In this document: positions 16,955 to 26,242 of the stretch, piece after piece
How positions within the stretch are numbered: position 1 is the stretch's first letter
How the letters are laid out: the number at the start of each line of letters is the position of its first letter
Source: an uncultured Poribacteria bacterium
GTDB taxonomy: Bacteria > Poribacteria > WGA-4E > PCPOR2b
Assembly: GCA_958296125.1 (NCBI GenBank)
Contig: OY282444.1
Location: 496,001-560,000, forward strand
DNA: 64,000 bases
Direction of reading: 5' to 3'
The notes under the pieces: model-generated
Seen by the model: only the letters and a program-made list of their open reading frames with translations
Databases searched by the model: none
What the model was told of the DNA's origin: nothing
Position numbers and translations under genes: made by a program

Positions 16955-18013
16955 TCACCAACTGGACACCCAACGCTCACGATTCGGCACCGGTAGATGG
17001 ACCGGGTTGCCACCTTGTAGATGGGATTCATAAATGCCGAATCCGATCTCTGTTCCCAGCATCGTTGCTCGCAGATTGCTAACTCCCGGCTCCCCTGTTT
17101 TTATCGACTCCACCAACTCACGAACCTTGCGTTCGGTGCCGCTCCACGGTATCACCGGTTCAACTTCGATCGGGTCGTAGGCACGATGTTGTTCCCCTTT
17201 TTTACGCACATACAAGGACTCGCCATCGTTCTGGATTCGGATGAGCCCCGCCTCGCAAACCAGCTCATACTCCCGCTCTGCCCCGGTCGCTGCCGCATGG
17301 AGGGTTGTCCCGTTATCAAATTCGACATAAGCTGACAGGATGGCCGTATCGCGCACAAATCGCAAATTGGCGGTATCCCCGTTGTCGGGGTGCAGTTCTC
17401 CTAAGGTGCCGCGGATGGAGACCGGTTCAGGATCACCCAATAGATAGAGTAGCGTATCAAGAAAATGTCCACCGATGCTGTTTCCAGCGAACCCGATCAC
17501 CGATCGAACCGCTCCTAACTCCCCGCTTTGAGCGATGTCCCGCGCTTGTCGATAGACTGCCCAATTTCGACGCATCGGTCCGAATTCAAGGAAAACGCCG
17601 TTTCGCTCAAATGCTGCCTTGATGGCATCTGCCTCAATGAGGGAACAGCAGAGCGGTTTCTCGGCATACATCCCCTTGACACCGTGCTCTGCCCCGTAAA
17701 TCATCGCCTCCGCGTGCTGCTCCGGACGGGTCGTAATACTGAGGATATCGGGTTGCTCCGCATCAATTAACTCACGATAATCCGCGTACCCCTGTGGCAC
17801 GTTCCAGCGTTGTTGAAACGCCTCCCGCTTCTCTTCCACGATATCGCATGCGGCGACCATTTCCGTCTCCTCAACGACCGCATAGCCCCCGGCGTGGCAG
17901 TAAGGCAACACCAAACCGCCACGCTGGGATCCTTGCTTCCTTCTCGCTATCTGTTCATCTTCAATGGTATTCGCCATGCGTCCACAACCGATGATACCGA
18001 CTTTTAGTTTCAT
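16955..18013 (-). CDS. Gfo/Idh/MocA-family oxidoreductase
   Basis: This 352-residue NAD(P)-dependent oxidoreductase starts with the Rossmann strand KVGIIGCGRMANTIED. Later motifs are EQPDILSITTRPEQHAEAMI and KGMYAEKPLCCSLIEADAIK, which holds the EKP catalytic lysine. The GNSIGGHFLDTLLYLLGDPE region takes the place of the usual catalytic GxxxDxxxH segment. An insertion after the glycine-rich loop (ARRKQGSQRGGLVLPYCHAG) is longer than in the paralogue at 4645. The ATG at 18013 has AGGAGGAG just upstream. The substrate is unknown. Confidence 0.87.
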   Translation of the reverse strand: MKLKVGIIGCGRMANTIEDEQIARRKQGSQRGGLVLPYCHAGGYAVVEETEMVAACDIVEEKREAFQQRWNVPQGYADYRELIDAEQPDILSITTRPEQHAEAMIYGAEHGVKGMYAEKPLCCSLIEADAIKAAFERNGVFLEFGPMRRNWAVYRQARDIAQSGELGAVRSVIGFAGNSIGGHFLDTLLYLLGDPEPVSIRGTLGELHPDNGDTANLRFVRDTAILSAYVEFDNGTTLHAAATGAEREYELVCEAGLIRIQNDGESLYVRKKGEQHRAYDPIEVEPVIPWSGTERKVRELVESIKTGEPGVSNLRATMLGTEIGFGIYESHLQGGNPVHLPVPNRERWVSSW

Positions 18014-18271
18014 ACGGATCTCCTCCTAATAACCTTAATCTCACCGGGCCGGAAGATTATTTCCACTCCCACCGCCAACCCGTCCGCCCCGAAGCGTAGG
18101 CAGCAGGGGATTAAACCGATTATATAGTAGATCGCAATTTTAAGCAACAAGTAAAATGGGAGAACCTCAGGCGAGATTCGTTGTTGCTTTTTCTGACAGG
18201 TTCGTTTACAATAGCTTGGCATACAATCGTTCAACCCCTTTCCGCTTATTGTTGAATTAAGGAGATAGAAC

Positions 18272-18355
18272 ATGCCAACTCCAATGGAAGAATACCTGTT
18301 CGACCTACACGGTTACACAGTAGAAAGTGCAAAACATGAAGGACGTGAAACGTGA
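18272..18355 (+). pseudogene. 5' fragment of a phytanoyl-CoA dioxygenase-like gene
   Basis: The ATG at 18272, with AAGGAGATA upstream, encodes MPTPMEEYLFDLHGYT followed by VESAKHEGRET-stop. The first half matches the N-terminus of PhyH proteins such as the one at 44782 (QDYLFDLQGYLVLEN). Nothing of the catalytic domain remains. It sits 23 bases in front of an intact double-PhyH gene. It may still be translated as a 27-residue leader peptide. Confidence 0.6.
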
Positions 18356-18378
18356 AAACAATGAGAAAGGAGAGCGTT

Positions 18379-19920
18379 ATGGATAAGAAGGAAATGATCA
18401 ACGAAGAAAACTATCATTTCGACGTGGCAGGTTATCTAATCGTCCCCGGTGTCCTGAACCCCGATCAGTTGAAAACCTGTAACGAAGGGCTCGATCAGTT
18501 AGAAACCGCTGACGGGGCAATCCCATCAAGCGTGTCTGCCTGCTCTGCTTTACACTTCCTGCGCGATCATCCTGTGTTGATGCAGTATTTGGAGGAGATC
18601 TGCGGTGAAAATTGCCGGCTAGACCGATCACCGCACCTGATCGAGGTCAAAGGTGATTGCTCTGAAGATGGCAAGGTCTCTCTGTCAGGAGGTAGCGAAT
18701 GGCAGGACTGGTCTCGCGCTTATCGTCAGCACAATAGCTCCCGTTTCTGTCAGGGGCTGCGGGCGATATGGGCATTGGGAGATGTAAACGAGGGCGATGG
18801 CGGATTGGTGGTGGTTTCAGCGAGCCATAACAGCTCGGTCGATGCTCCCCAAGAACTTGTGAATGGAGATGACGATATGGGGTTGGTCGTGCAGCCGGTC
18901 TTGCAAGCAGGCGATCTGCTGTTGTGCACTGAATCCCTGATGTGGGGGCTACGTCCGTGGCAAGGGAAGGGCCCCCAACGTCTACTCGAATTTGGCTATA
19001 TCAGCCCCGAAGTCCGTCCGTCCGCAGGATCTGAAATTACCGGCGAAGACGACACGATGCCCGAATGGACAGCGGAACTAACGCCGGTGCAGCGCGCCGT
19101 GTTACATACCCCAAATCGAGGCTATCCACCACCTGTCGTGCACTCGGATGGTAAGACAGCTTCGCTGGCAGCGGAGCCCGGCATCCTTCACCCTTCGATC
19201 TATAAACGAGATCCGGATTCGGGGATCGACGAGAAGGAATTTTTTCACTGGGATCTCTGTGGTCACCTTGTGTTACGAGGGGTGATGGATGCAGACTGGC
19301 TGGCAGCGGCTAACGAAGCGATTGATGCCAACGCCGACCAGATCAGCACAGGCGGTTCTGCGGCTGGAGATTCAAAGCCGTTAGCGGGTACGGGGGTAGG
19401 CAGATCGTCAATGGGCAACCCGTGGCAGCTACCCGCGCCGTATGGCGAGCCGTTCCAAAGGATGATTGCCCATCCCGCCCTGATTCAACGTTTGAATTGG
19501 ATCATGGGCAGCGGGTTCGAGTGTATGATGTGCAACGCGTTCTTGTCGGGGAAAGGGTCATCTGGACATGCTCTGCACGCCAATGGTTTTCCATCAAGGG
19601 TGACCAACCACTACCGTCAGCAAAACGGCCGCGTCTATAGTGAGTACCTCAATGTCGCTTGGCAATTGCGCGATGTCACCTTGGCGGACGGAGGCTTTGT
19701 CTGTGTGCCGGGCAGTCACAAGACGAGCTATCCCATGCCCGACGGAGTCCGAACATGCGATAACGAGATGGGACTAGTACAGCATGTGGAAATGAAGGCA
19801 GGCGATGTGCTCCTTTTCCTCGCTTCCGCCCAAACCCACGGGGCGTATCCTTGGACGGGAGAACAGAATCGCCGGATGATCTTTTTCCAGTATCGGTCAC
19901 GGAATTTGTATGCACCTTGA
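18379..19920 (+). CDS. Double phytanoyl-CoA dioxygenase (PhyH)-domain protein
   Basis: This 513-residue protein has two PhyH-type cupin domains. Domain one (about residues 8-225) starts HFDVAGYLIVPGVLNPDQL and has GDVNEGDGGLVVVSASHNS. Domain two (about 290-510) starts FFHWDLCGHLVLRGVMDADW and has RDVTLADGGFVCVPGSHKTS. PhyH enzymes need an iron-binding HxD...H triad and 2-oxoglutarate. The distal histidine is seen in both halves, but the HxD is HAN in domain two and SGG in domain one, so domain one is probably not catalytic. The ATG at 18379 is preferred to the upstream GTG because of AAAGGAG. Its role may be oxidation of a lipid or small metabolite. Confidence 0.8.
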   Translation: MDKKEMINEENYHFDVAGYLIVPGVLNPDQLKTCNEGLDQLETADGAIPSSVSACSALHFLRDHPVLMQYLEEICGENCRLDRSPHLIEVKGDCSEDGKVSLSGGSEWQDWSRAYRQHNSSRFCQGLRAIWALGDVNEGDGGLVVVSASHNSSVDAPQELVNGDDDMGLVVQPVLQAGDLLLCTESLMWGLRPWQGKGPQRLLEFGYISPEVRPSAGSEITGEDDTMPEWTAELTPVQRAVLHTPNRGYPPPVVHSDGKTASLAAEPGILHPSIYKRDPDSGIDEKEFFHWDLCGHLVLRGVMDADWLAAANEAIDANADQISTGGSAAGDSKPLAGTGVGRSSMGNPWQLPAPYGEPFQRMIAHPALIQRLNWIMGSGFECMMCNAFLSGKGSSGHALHANGFPSRVTNHYRQQNGRVYSEYLNVAWQLRDVTLADGGFVCVPGSHKTSYPMPDGVRTCDNEMGLVQHVEMKAGDVLLFLASAQTHGAYPWTGEQNRRMIFFQYRSRNLYAP

Positions 19921-20135
19921 AGAACAGATCGGCGATTATATCCTCCAATCCTTTGTCCTTGAGACCGCATAATGTCTAAAGTTCATTATCTTGAGCCAGA
20001 GCGGATATTGGATTCAGAGGGACTCAGATTGTCAATGTAGTGAAAGGTGTCCATGCAGTTTTACCCCATGGGGCGATAAAATAACCGCCGTGAGAGCACA
20101 ATCAGTGACAGCCAAATTTCTTCACGTTTCACACA

Positions 20136-20729
20136 TCAAGCCGCCCGATGCACAACGACAATAAACCCAGCCAAACCGCCGAGGAGAACCTGAAAGCCTG
20201 TTTGGTAAAGCACGATGGTGACAGGTTGACAGAGGAAGACCAATCCAAGCACAATTGCACCGATTGAGACGCGTTCGATTAGCAATTTTCGTGGGGATAC
20301 AATCGCGAGCACAATTATGCCCGTCAAAATGAGGTGAAGTCCGCTGCTTTGCAGCAGTTGGTTAAAAGATTGGTAAAGAGCGACCAACCCGGTTACCACA
20401 ATAACCATCGCTGCGATTTCAGCGAACCGGCTCAGGCTTGTCGTCATGCCAAAAGCAATGGCACTCGCAGAAAGTAGGTGGAAAGCAGAACCCCGTAAAA
20501 CTGGCGAGAGAGGCAAATAAAGAGATGAAAAACCTGCGATGAGTCCTAACCCAGCGATAACCTCAACGATTCGCTTTTCTGAAAAGAAGAGAGCGGATAA
20601 TATAGCGGAGATGATCAGTAGCGGTAAAGCAATACCCCGAAGCAAAACTGAATACGGTTGATAGAGACACGCCAAACCGATAATTAGTGCCCCAACAGCA
20701 ATTAGCTGATTACAACGTTGCTTTGTCAT
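20136..20729 (-). CDS. Membrane protein with four internal repeats
   Basis: This very hydrophobic 197-residue protein of unknown function is built from four copies of a unit of about 45 residues. Each has a pair of predicted membrane segments around a GLxxLYQP-like turn: GLACLYQPYSVLL, GFSSLYLPLSPVL, GLVALYQSFNQLL and GLVFLCQPVTIVL. Up to eight membrane segments are possible. The ATG at 20729 shares its bases with the stop of the upstream gene (ATGA), a classic coupled arrangement. The reading frame from the upstream TTG (20753) is not needed. It probably acts with the upstream HTH/coiled-coil protein. I know of no named family. Confidence 0.6.
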   Translation of the reverse strand: MTKQRCNQLIAVGALIIGLACLYQPYSVLLRGIALPLLIISAILSALFFSEKRIVEVIAGLGLIAGFSSLYLPLSPVLRGSAFHLLSASAIAFGMTTSLSRFAEIAAMVIVVTGLVALYQSFNQLLQSSGLHLILTGIIVLAIVSPRKLLIERVSIGAIVLGLVFLCQPVTIVLYQTGFQVLLGGLAGFIVVVHRAA

Positions 20730-21208
20730 TCTCGTCGTCCGAAGATGTTCCAAAATCCTTTACGGGAAGCAGCTTCAGCCGCTTCCCGTAACTGAATCTG
20801 CTCTGCTAGCTCATTCTGTAAGGACTCAACCCTTTGTTGTAATTCTTTGATATCGTGTTGCAATTGCTCATTTTGTTCCTGTAGCTCTTGATGTTTGCTT
20901 GTCAAATCTGCATTCTCGTCTTGGATGAGCGTGAGGTGCAATACCTGACAGGCAAGGTTTTCAATAATATCGGAGGTTGGAATATTAAATGCCAATTTGG
21001 TAATGAGTAACGGCATTCCTTCACGGTCTAAAAGCAGCGTTTGGGGTTGGGCGGGGGAAACGTTGACATCCGCTTCTTCTCCCAAGGCATCGGGGTCACG
21101 CAGATAAGGGACGAGATCTTCATCACGGCGTTCAAGGGTCTGTCGAATGATAGCCTCTTCGACACCAATCATATTCGCAATTTCTGATACGGTAAGCGGG
21201 ACGGCCAT
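20726..21208 (-). CDS. HTH plus coiled-coil protein
   Basis: This 160-residue protein is not recognised as a named family. The N-terminus (LTVSEIANMIGVEEAIIRQT) looks like a helix-turn-helix of the kind used for DNA or peptide recognition. Residues about 90-145 form a strong coiled coil (EQNEQLQHDIKELQQRVESL). It ends with a small aromatic/basic tail (GFWNIFGRRE) that could associate with membranes. It overlaps the four-repeat membrane protein gene by 4 bases (ATGA), suggesting a two-protein unit linking the membrane to DNA or to another protein. Confidence 0.55.
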   Translation of the reverse strand: MAVPLTVSEIANMIGVEEAIIRQTLERRDEDLVPYLRDPDALGEEADVNVSPAQPQTLLLDREGMPLLITKLAFNIPTSDIIENLACQVLHLTLIQDENADLTSKHQELQEQNEQLQHDIKELQQRVESLQNELAEQIQLREAAEAASRKGFWNIFGRRE

Positions 21209-21232
21209 GTTTTATGTCTTCTTGTCTGACTG

Positions 21233-21856
21233 TTACAGCGCTTTTTTCGGGTGGGTCCTGTTCTGTTGCAACAAACGCAACAACTGCCAACTATAGTTCA
21301 AGACCGAAATTAACGCAAACACCAAACCAACGCACAAAACATAGAAGGGAGAAAATGGAGGGATTGAGCCGCTATCCGCTAAGACGTAGAGGACCAGCGC
21401 AGTTGCAAGGAAGAAGGTTGTGCATTTGCCCCACCTATCAGATCGGGCAATGGTCTGTGTTCGATGGAACAGAAAAATGTTGGCAATCACAATCAAAACA
21501 TCTCGAATAATCACAATGCCAAAAGCCCATCGCGGAAAACCCGAATTAGATAAAATGAGGGCGATGATTACTGAACTGATTATCGCCTTATCAGCAATTG
21601 GATCCAAAATCTTACCCAGATTGGTGCGCTGATTCAGACGGCGTGCAAAGTAACCATCAAGCATGTCGGTTAGAATTGCCAGTGCCCCTATTATCAACGT
21701 CGCCAAGTGAGATCGACGAATGATGCTGTGAAAGATGAATGGAGTCAACCCAAGGCGTATTATAGACAATAGGTTGCTAACATAAAAAAAATTTCGCACC
21801 GCAATTAGAGAACCAGATGTTTGAGGAGCGCGATTGGAAGCAAGTTGGCGTTGCAT
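21233..21856 (-). CDS. CDP-alcohol phosphatidyltransferase (PgsA-like)
   Basis: This 207-residue integral membrane enzyme carries the full CDP-alcohol phosphatidyltransferase signature: DMLDGYFARR, then GKILDPIADK (D-x2-DG-x2-AR-x8-G-x3-D-x3-D). It condenses a CDP-diacylglycerol with an alcohol such as glycerol-3-phosphate to build phospholipid headgroups. Several membrane segments follow. The start has GAGGA a few bases upstream. The PgsA subgroup is most similar in layout, but the alcohol is not determined. It lies 24 bases upstream of the HTH/coiled-coil gene on the same strand. Confidence 0.85.
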   Translation of the reverse strand: MQRQLASNRAPQTSGSLIAVRNFFYVSNLLSIIRLGLTPFIFHSIIRRSHLATLIIGALAILTDMLDGYFARRLNQRTNLGKILDPIADKAIISSVIIALILSNSGFPRWAFGIVIIRDVLIVIANIFLFHRTQTIARSDRWGKCTTFFLATALVLYVLADSGSIPPFSPFYVLCVGLVFALISVLNYSWQLLRLLQQNRTHPKKAL

Positions 21857-21899
21857 CGTTGTCCTCGATTCCGAGAGCGGCGATGAAAAGCATCGCCGT

Positions 21900-22607
21900 T
21901 TAGTTCAGAGAGGCGTTTTTCCACGGTGATATGTTAGTGTCGTGCCCTTCAAAACTTCTTCGAGCGAGCAGGCTTATTTTTAATCGCCGATTTTCTCGTT
22001 CAAGAAGTTCGATTTCTCGACCCAAAAGCTGATGTATAGACCATGTCTCTATCAACTGTTGTTTGTCTGTCAACGGAATCTGGAGCCGTGTCGCAATCTG
22101 GTAAGATAGGTGGTCGGGTGATGTCGGAATTTCCTCTGCGGGCTTCCACTGGGGCACCAATTCTGCTAACAACGATTCGTAGGCTCGGTATAATTGGATG
22201 GCTCTGACAGTAGGCATCTCAGCGTCTTCGAGTGGCTCGGTATCATCTGCTTCCAATGCCCTGACTTGACCAACTAAATAGGGCAGATCCCGCCGAATTT
22301 TCATAATTTCAAAGCGATACTGTCCAAGCGTTATCAGGTTCATTCGACCATCTTCAAGCCGATCAACCTCTATGATTTTGACGGCGGTCCCAACGAGATA
22401 GGGTTCGGCATGTTCACCTACTTCTCGCCCCCTTTTGATGAGGACAATGCCGAAAAGTCGATCGTTATCCAAGCAATATTGGATCATCAATCGATATCTT
22501 TGCTCAAAAATATGAAGTGGCAAGACACCCCCCGGAAACAGGACTATCTCCAGTGGAAAGAGGGGCATTTCATCCTCAACGAGTTCTTGGATTAAGTCGG
22601 TTTGCAT
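21900..22607 (-). CDS. Stand-alone LON substrate-binding domain protein
   Basis: About 235 residues match the N-terminal (LAN/LON-SB) domain of Lon protease without ATPase or protease parts. Motifs are MPLFPLEIVLFPGGVLPLHI, then FEQRYRLMIQ, GIVLI and VGTAVKIIEVDRLEDGRMNL. Such proteins probably bind unfolded or tagged substrates or act as regulators. I choose the ATG at 22607 because a GGGGG purine stretch precedes it and it starts just before the conserved domain. The frame extends to 22676 with weaker initiators. The C-terminal helices (HQLLGREIELLERENRRLKI) end in a short coiled coil. Confidence 0.82.
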   Translation of the reverse strand: MQTDLIQELVEDEMPLFPLEIVLFPGGVLPLHIFEQRYRLMIQYCLDNDRLFGIVLIKRGREVGEHAEPYLVGTAVKIIEVDRLEDGRMNLITLGQYRFEIMKIRRDLPYLVGQVRALEADDTEPLEDAEMPTVRAIQLYRAYESLLAELVPQWKPAEEIPTSPDHLSYQIATRLQIPLTDKQQLIETWSIHQLLGREIELLERENRRLKISLLARRSFEGHDTNISPWKNASLN

Positions 22608-22849
22608 GCGATAACCCCCGATATTGCTGATAGACATAACGGCTGCATAGTTCTGCTGATTGCAAGTGTAGCACACGATACGACGAGTGTCAATAGAGAA
22701 AATGGGGAAGGCGTTAACATTTCATCTGAAAAATGGAGAGGCGAGGCTCAATGTCGTGCGCGGAAAAAGAAGAGGTAAGGCAGATAACAGTTGAATCACA
22801 AGGCTTACTGCTACATGCTACAGATTGCGAGGGAGGCCATAAAGCTGCA

Positions 22850-24184
22850 CTACTCATCCTGATCAGCTTGGCTGATACCTTTTCGGCGCGTATAGAACTT
22901 CGGGGTTTCCTGAAACTTATTGCGATAATAGGTGACGGTTCGGCGGGCAATCTTTGTATCGTATTCCCGTTCGAGGAGGTCCGCAAGTTCGGCATCGCTA
23001 TATGGCTTTTTACGCTTACCCGATGCCAATTCTTGGCGTTCTCGTATGCCGATTAAGCGACGCACAACCTCCCCCTTACTCTGACAAAAGAACTTGAGAG
23101 GCAGGGTACCTGTGGGCGTATCAATGCGTTTGTCCTGCAGAATGCGGCTGACAGTGGATTCGTGCTCGCCGGATTCTCTGGAGAGTTGGGCTTGGCTCAA
23201 GGGTTTGAGATGCAGCTCATCCCCACTGACGAAGTAACGGTAGTGGTATTCATAGATGAACATAACGATGCGGAAGGTAAGGCTTTTGCGTTGATTGATG
23301 AGGCGAAGTTGGTCGATGAGATGCGCTGTTTCTTTGTCAGTTTCCTGATCGCTAGGGACTTGGATCTGGTAACGAGAATTATACTCGATTTCCGATAAAA
23401 CATGAATTTCTGCGCGGGGTGGATTGTTGAGTTGTCGCACCGTTGCTACCGTCTGGGAAGGTTGACTCGATGCTGAGGGCGTATTGATGACCGTGACCTG
23501 CGCCGAGCTCGCAATTTGCACCTGATCCACAAGGTCGCGCATCTCACGAACCACGCTTTGTGGAATCCCCAACTCATCAGCGATATCCTCTGACTCAGCA
23601 CCCGCATCCATAAAATATTCGACAAACTCCGCTTGCGTGATGTCGTATGCTTCCGTCAGCTTAGCAAGTTCTTCATAAGGTTCCGACGATTCAAGCGGCA
23701 TCTGTGCCGTTAGAGGCTCGTGGAATTCCGGATCATCAAGGCGCAGATGAAACCCAGGATTGTCTTCGTAGCCCGCCCAAGACCGTTTGAGGTGACGACA
23801 GTATTCGAGCGCATGAAGGAGCCGTCCGCGCGGGACACGGTACTTAACCGCCAATTCCACGATGTGCCGCCGCGCATCCTCCCGGAAAAAATCGCGCTGC
23901 CAATCGCCGCGTTCCTCAATCTCGAACTCTCGCATAAATTCCACGAACTGACGGTCTTGGAACTCCTCATACAGATGACGTGGAATCCGCCCTTGAAAGC
24001 TGGTTTTTCGGATGTGCCCTTCCTCAACCAAACGCTGAAAGACTTGCTGCGACTCGACCTGCCGCACATATTCCTGAAATTCCTGCTCATTTTGTGTCAA
24101 CAGATCGAGATACGCGTCAGGGGGACGCACAGACCTTACAGTAGGTACAACCGAGATTTGAGGCTTTGGTCCGATAATACGCAT
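22850..24184 (-). CDS. Atypical sigma-54 (RpoN) factor
   Basis: This 444-residue protein has a C-terminal RpoN box (ARRTVTYYRNKF) and, before it, the core/DNA-binding signature LSRESGEHESTVSRILQ with LPLKFFCQSK, so it should recognise -24/-12 promoters with RNA polymerase core. The N-terminus lacks the usual glutamine-rich region I that contacts AAA+ activators. Instead residues 1-200 carry acidic and arginine-rich helices (YLDLLTQNEQEFQEYVRQVE, QDRQFVEFMREFEIEERGDW), with only a faint resemblance to the LQLLxxSxxELxxxI pattern. The ATG at 24184 follows GAGGAAG. No AAA+ activator gene is present in the window. Its regulation is unknown. Confidence 0.8.
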   Translation of the reverse strand: MRIIGPKPQISVVPTVRSVRPPDAYLDLLTQNEQEFQEYVRQVESQQVFQRLVEEGHIRKTSFQGRIPRHLYEEFQDRQFVEFMREFEIEERGDWQRDFFREDARRHIVELAVKYRVPRGRLLHALEYCRHLKRSWAGYEDNPGFHLRLDDPEFHEPLTAQMPLESSEPYEELAKLTEAYDITQAEFVEYFMDAGAESEDIADELGIPQSVVREMRDLVDQVQIASSAQVTVINTPSASSQPSQTVATVRQLNNPPRAEIHVLSEIEYNSRYQIQVPSDQETDKETAHLIDQLRLINQRKSLTFRIVMFIYEYHYRYFVSGDELHLKPLSQAQLSRESGEHESTVSRILQDKRIDTPTGTLPLKFFCQSKGEVVRRLIGIRERQELASGKRKKPYSDAELADLLEREYDTKIARRTVTYYRNKFQETPKFYTRRKGISQADQDE

Positions 24185-24388
24185 ACGTGCTTCCTCGCTA
24201 AATGCCACTCTATGTATGAACATCTATAGGGTAGCAAACCGGAACAGAGAGGGGTCCTAGAACCACTTTATCATACACGGCTAGACCGTCCGGTGCTGGA
24301 TGATGTCTAACTCTCTCCGCACTGATTGCACCTTGATGATAATACTAAAGTTGCTGAACATCCCCCATGCCCTCAAGCAACAGATCGA

Positions 24389-25276
24389 TTATCCGGCAAA
24401 CTCGTCGTAAACCGCTTTGGAGACAGCAGCAAGACTCGCATCTACACCCAGTCGATTTCCAGCCGTCATCTGTTTCGCCATAATCGCTACAGTGTATGGG
24501 CCCGTGTGGGAAAATACAATACCGACATCACACCGGATGTTGTGGTAGCTGCCCGTTTTGTGGGCAACCACCGTTCCCGGGGGAAGCGCGTGCGGAATAA
24601 CCGTGCTCAGCTGCTGACGCTTGAGGATATCCAAGACCGCCTCCCGGGACTGGAGCGAAAGGATATCGCCATCGTAGATTAGCTCTAACAAGCGGCACAT
24701 ATCGCTCGGCGACGACACGTCGGACTTATCTTCGGAGAAACCATCACCCGCTAAGACAAACTCCTGCTTTTTCAAACGATCTGACGCGGCCTGATAGGTA
24801 TGCGCGGGGTTTTCCGTATCAAGTCCAGTGATGCTGTAGAGCAATTCCCGGCACGTCATCGGAATGTGAGTATGGGTCAACCCCAACTGCCGCATCGTAT
24901 TGTTGATATTATCCCCGCCAACCCGGTTGTAAAGTATATCAGTGGCACTATTATCGCTGATGATAATCATAAGCATAGCCAAGTCGTGAACCGTCGGCTG
25001 AAGTCCAGCTGCAAGCTCCTTGAGGACACCAGATCCAGGCACCCGTAAAGCGTCGGTTAGGTCAATGCGTTGGTTCACGTCAATAATACCCGCATCAACC
25101 TGTCGGTACAACTCTACCAATAGCGGCACTTTCAGCGTACTCGCTGTAAAGAATACCGTGTCGGCGTTATAGGAAACGCGCTTGTCTGTCTCCAGATGTT
25201 TTGCGGCAACCCCGACCATCCCACCTGTCTGAGCCGTAAAATCTTGGATGGTAGACATCACGCCTGATTCAGCCAT
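24389..25276 (-). CDS. Class A beta-lactamase-fold serine hydrolase
   Basis: This 295-residue protein has the serine beta-lactamase/DD-peptidase motifs: S-x-x-K in FTASTLKVPLL (about residue 46), SDN in MIIISDNSATDIL and KTG in VVAHKTGSYHN. The order and spacing are those of class A enzymes. No signal peptide is visible, so it may be cytoplasmic or exported by an unusual route. Members may hydrolyse beta-lactams, but environmental proteins of this type often act as esterases or peptidases of unknown substrate. GGAGG lies directly upstream of the ATG at 25276. Confidence 0.85.
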   Translation of the reverse strand: MAESGVMSTIQDFTAQTGGMVGVAAKHLETDKRVSYNADTVFFTASTLKVPLLVELYRQVDAGIIDVNQRIDLTDALRVPGSGVLKELAAGLQPTVHDLAMLMIIISDNSATDILYNRVGGDNINNTMRQLGLTHTHIPMTCRELLYSITGLDTENPAHTYQAASDRLKKQEFVLAGDGFSEDKSDVSSPSDMCRLLELIYDGDILSLQSREAVLDILKRQQLSTVIPHALPPGTVVAHKTGSYHNIRCDVGIVFSHTGPYTVAIMAKQMTAGNRLGVDASLAAVSKAVYDEFAG

Positions 25277-25359
25277 TTGAGGCCTCCATTCATTTACCTA
25301 AAATCCTTTAGGTTTGGGGGTGTGTCAATTTGTAAGGAAAGGTGAGCGTTGGTCTTTAC

Positions 25360-26094
25360 CTAAAACCGTTCCAGTAACAATTTGGTAATTGGATTGGGGC
25401 GACTATAGTATTTCCGCGTGGCTTCGTCCTTGCTTTCCGAAAGTCGGCGCGGGAAAATGGTATAATTGCTCAAGTAGCGGTCTGTTGTGCGGCCACAGTA
25501 GAGGTGAATGGTCCGACGTTCCGCAGCGGTCTGCCGGACATTGCCAGCGTGGAACATTATCGCGTTGAACAAGACAGCAGTGCCAGCAGCACCGGTGATA
25601 TGATGAGCTTGTGTGAGGTCATAAGCGTCGAGTGGTTGTTCTCTAGTATGTCCCGAACCGGGCAAGACGCTAAAGGTATGCGTCGTGTCATCCACATCGC
25701 TCAGGTAAAAGACAACGGATATGTATGGGGTGGGGTGGGGGATTTCACTCGCTCCACTACCGACATCGCGGTGCCAGCGGCAACTGGTGGGCCCATCAAG
25801 ATGAGGGCGACGAATGCGCACCGAATGTTCTTCCGCACATAACTCAGGTCCCATAATCGCCTCTAGCAACGGCAACAAGCGTGGCGGACGCATGGTGAAG
25901 TCAATTTCCGGGTGTGTAATTAGCAGATGGACATTGAGTAGGGAATGTCCATCTTCCCGCTCAAACCACATCGCTGGATTCTCGACGAGATCGCGATCTA
26001 TGATTTCGTTGATGGTATGAACCTCATCGGTGGATAAGGCATCAGGGACAACAACATAATCATTTTCCTGATAAAATGCTAATAGTTCTTTCAT
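25360..26094 (-). CDS. Phytanoyl-CoA dioxygenase (PhyH) family protein
   Basis: This 244-residue iron(II)/2-oxoglutarate-dependent dioxygenase is predicted to hydroxylate a lipid or secondary metabolite. The iron ligands are intact: HxD in CRWHRDVGSG (about residue 118) and a distal histidine in MFHAGNVRQT (about residue 180). The following RRTIHLYCGR supplies the arginine that binds 2-oxoglutarate. YDYVVVPDAL-type N-terminus (ENDYVVVPDALSTDEV) is typical. AAGGA precedes the ATG at 26094. Of the three PhyH genes in this window it is the only one with a canonical HxD. Confidence 0.87.
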   Translation of the reverse strand: MKELLAFYQENDYVVVPDALSTDEVHTINEIIDRDLVENPAMWFEREDGHSLLNVHLLITHPEIDFTMRPPRLLPLLEAIMGPELCAEEHSVRIRRPHLDGPTSCRWHRDVGSGASEIPHPTPYISVVFYLSDVDDTTHTFSVLPGSGHTREQPLDAYDLTQAHHITGAAGTAVLFNAIMFHAGNVRQTAAERRTIHLYCGRTTDRYLSNYTIFPRRLSESKDEATRKYYSRPNPITKLLLERF

Positions 26095-26242
26095 GATTAT
26101 TCCTTCAAATACAGACGTATAACGACGGGATGCGCGGTAGCCCTCGGCACGCTGTCCAACAACCCCCTCAACCCCTTACTACCACAAGGAGGCGCATGGT
26201 AAATGAGTCCATCAAACCCATCCAACCTCTGAACAAGAAAGA

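Noticed and set aside
18010-18273. 87-residue minus-strand frame between the oxidoreductase and PhyH genes
   Set aside because: No ribosome-binding site or family resemblance, unusual composition, and it covers the leader region of the PhyH fragment.
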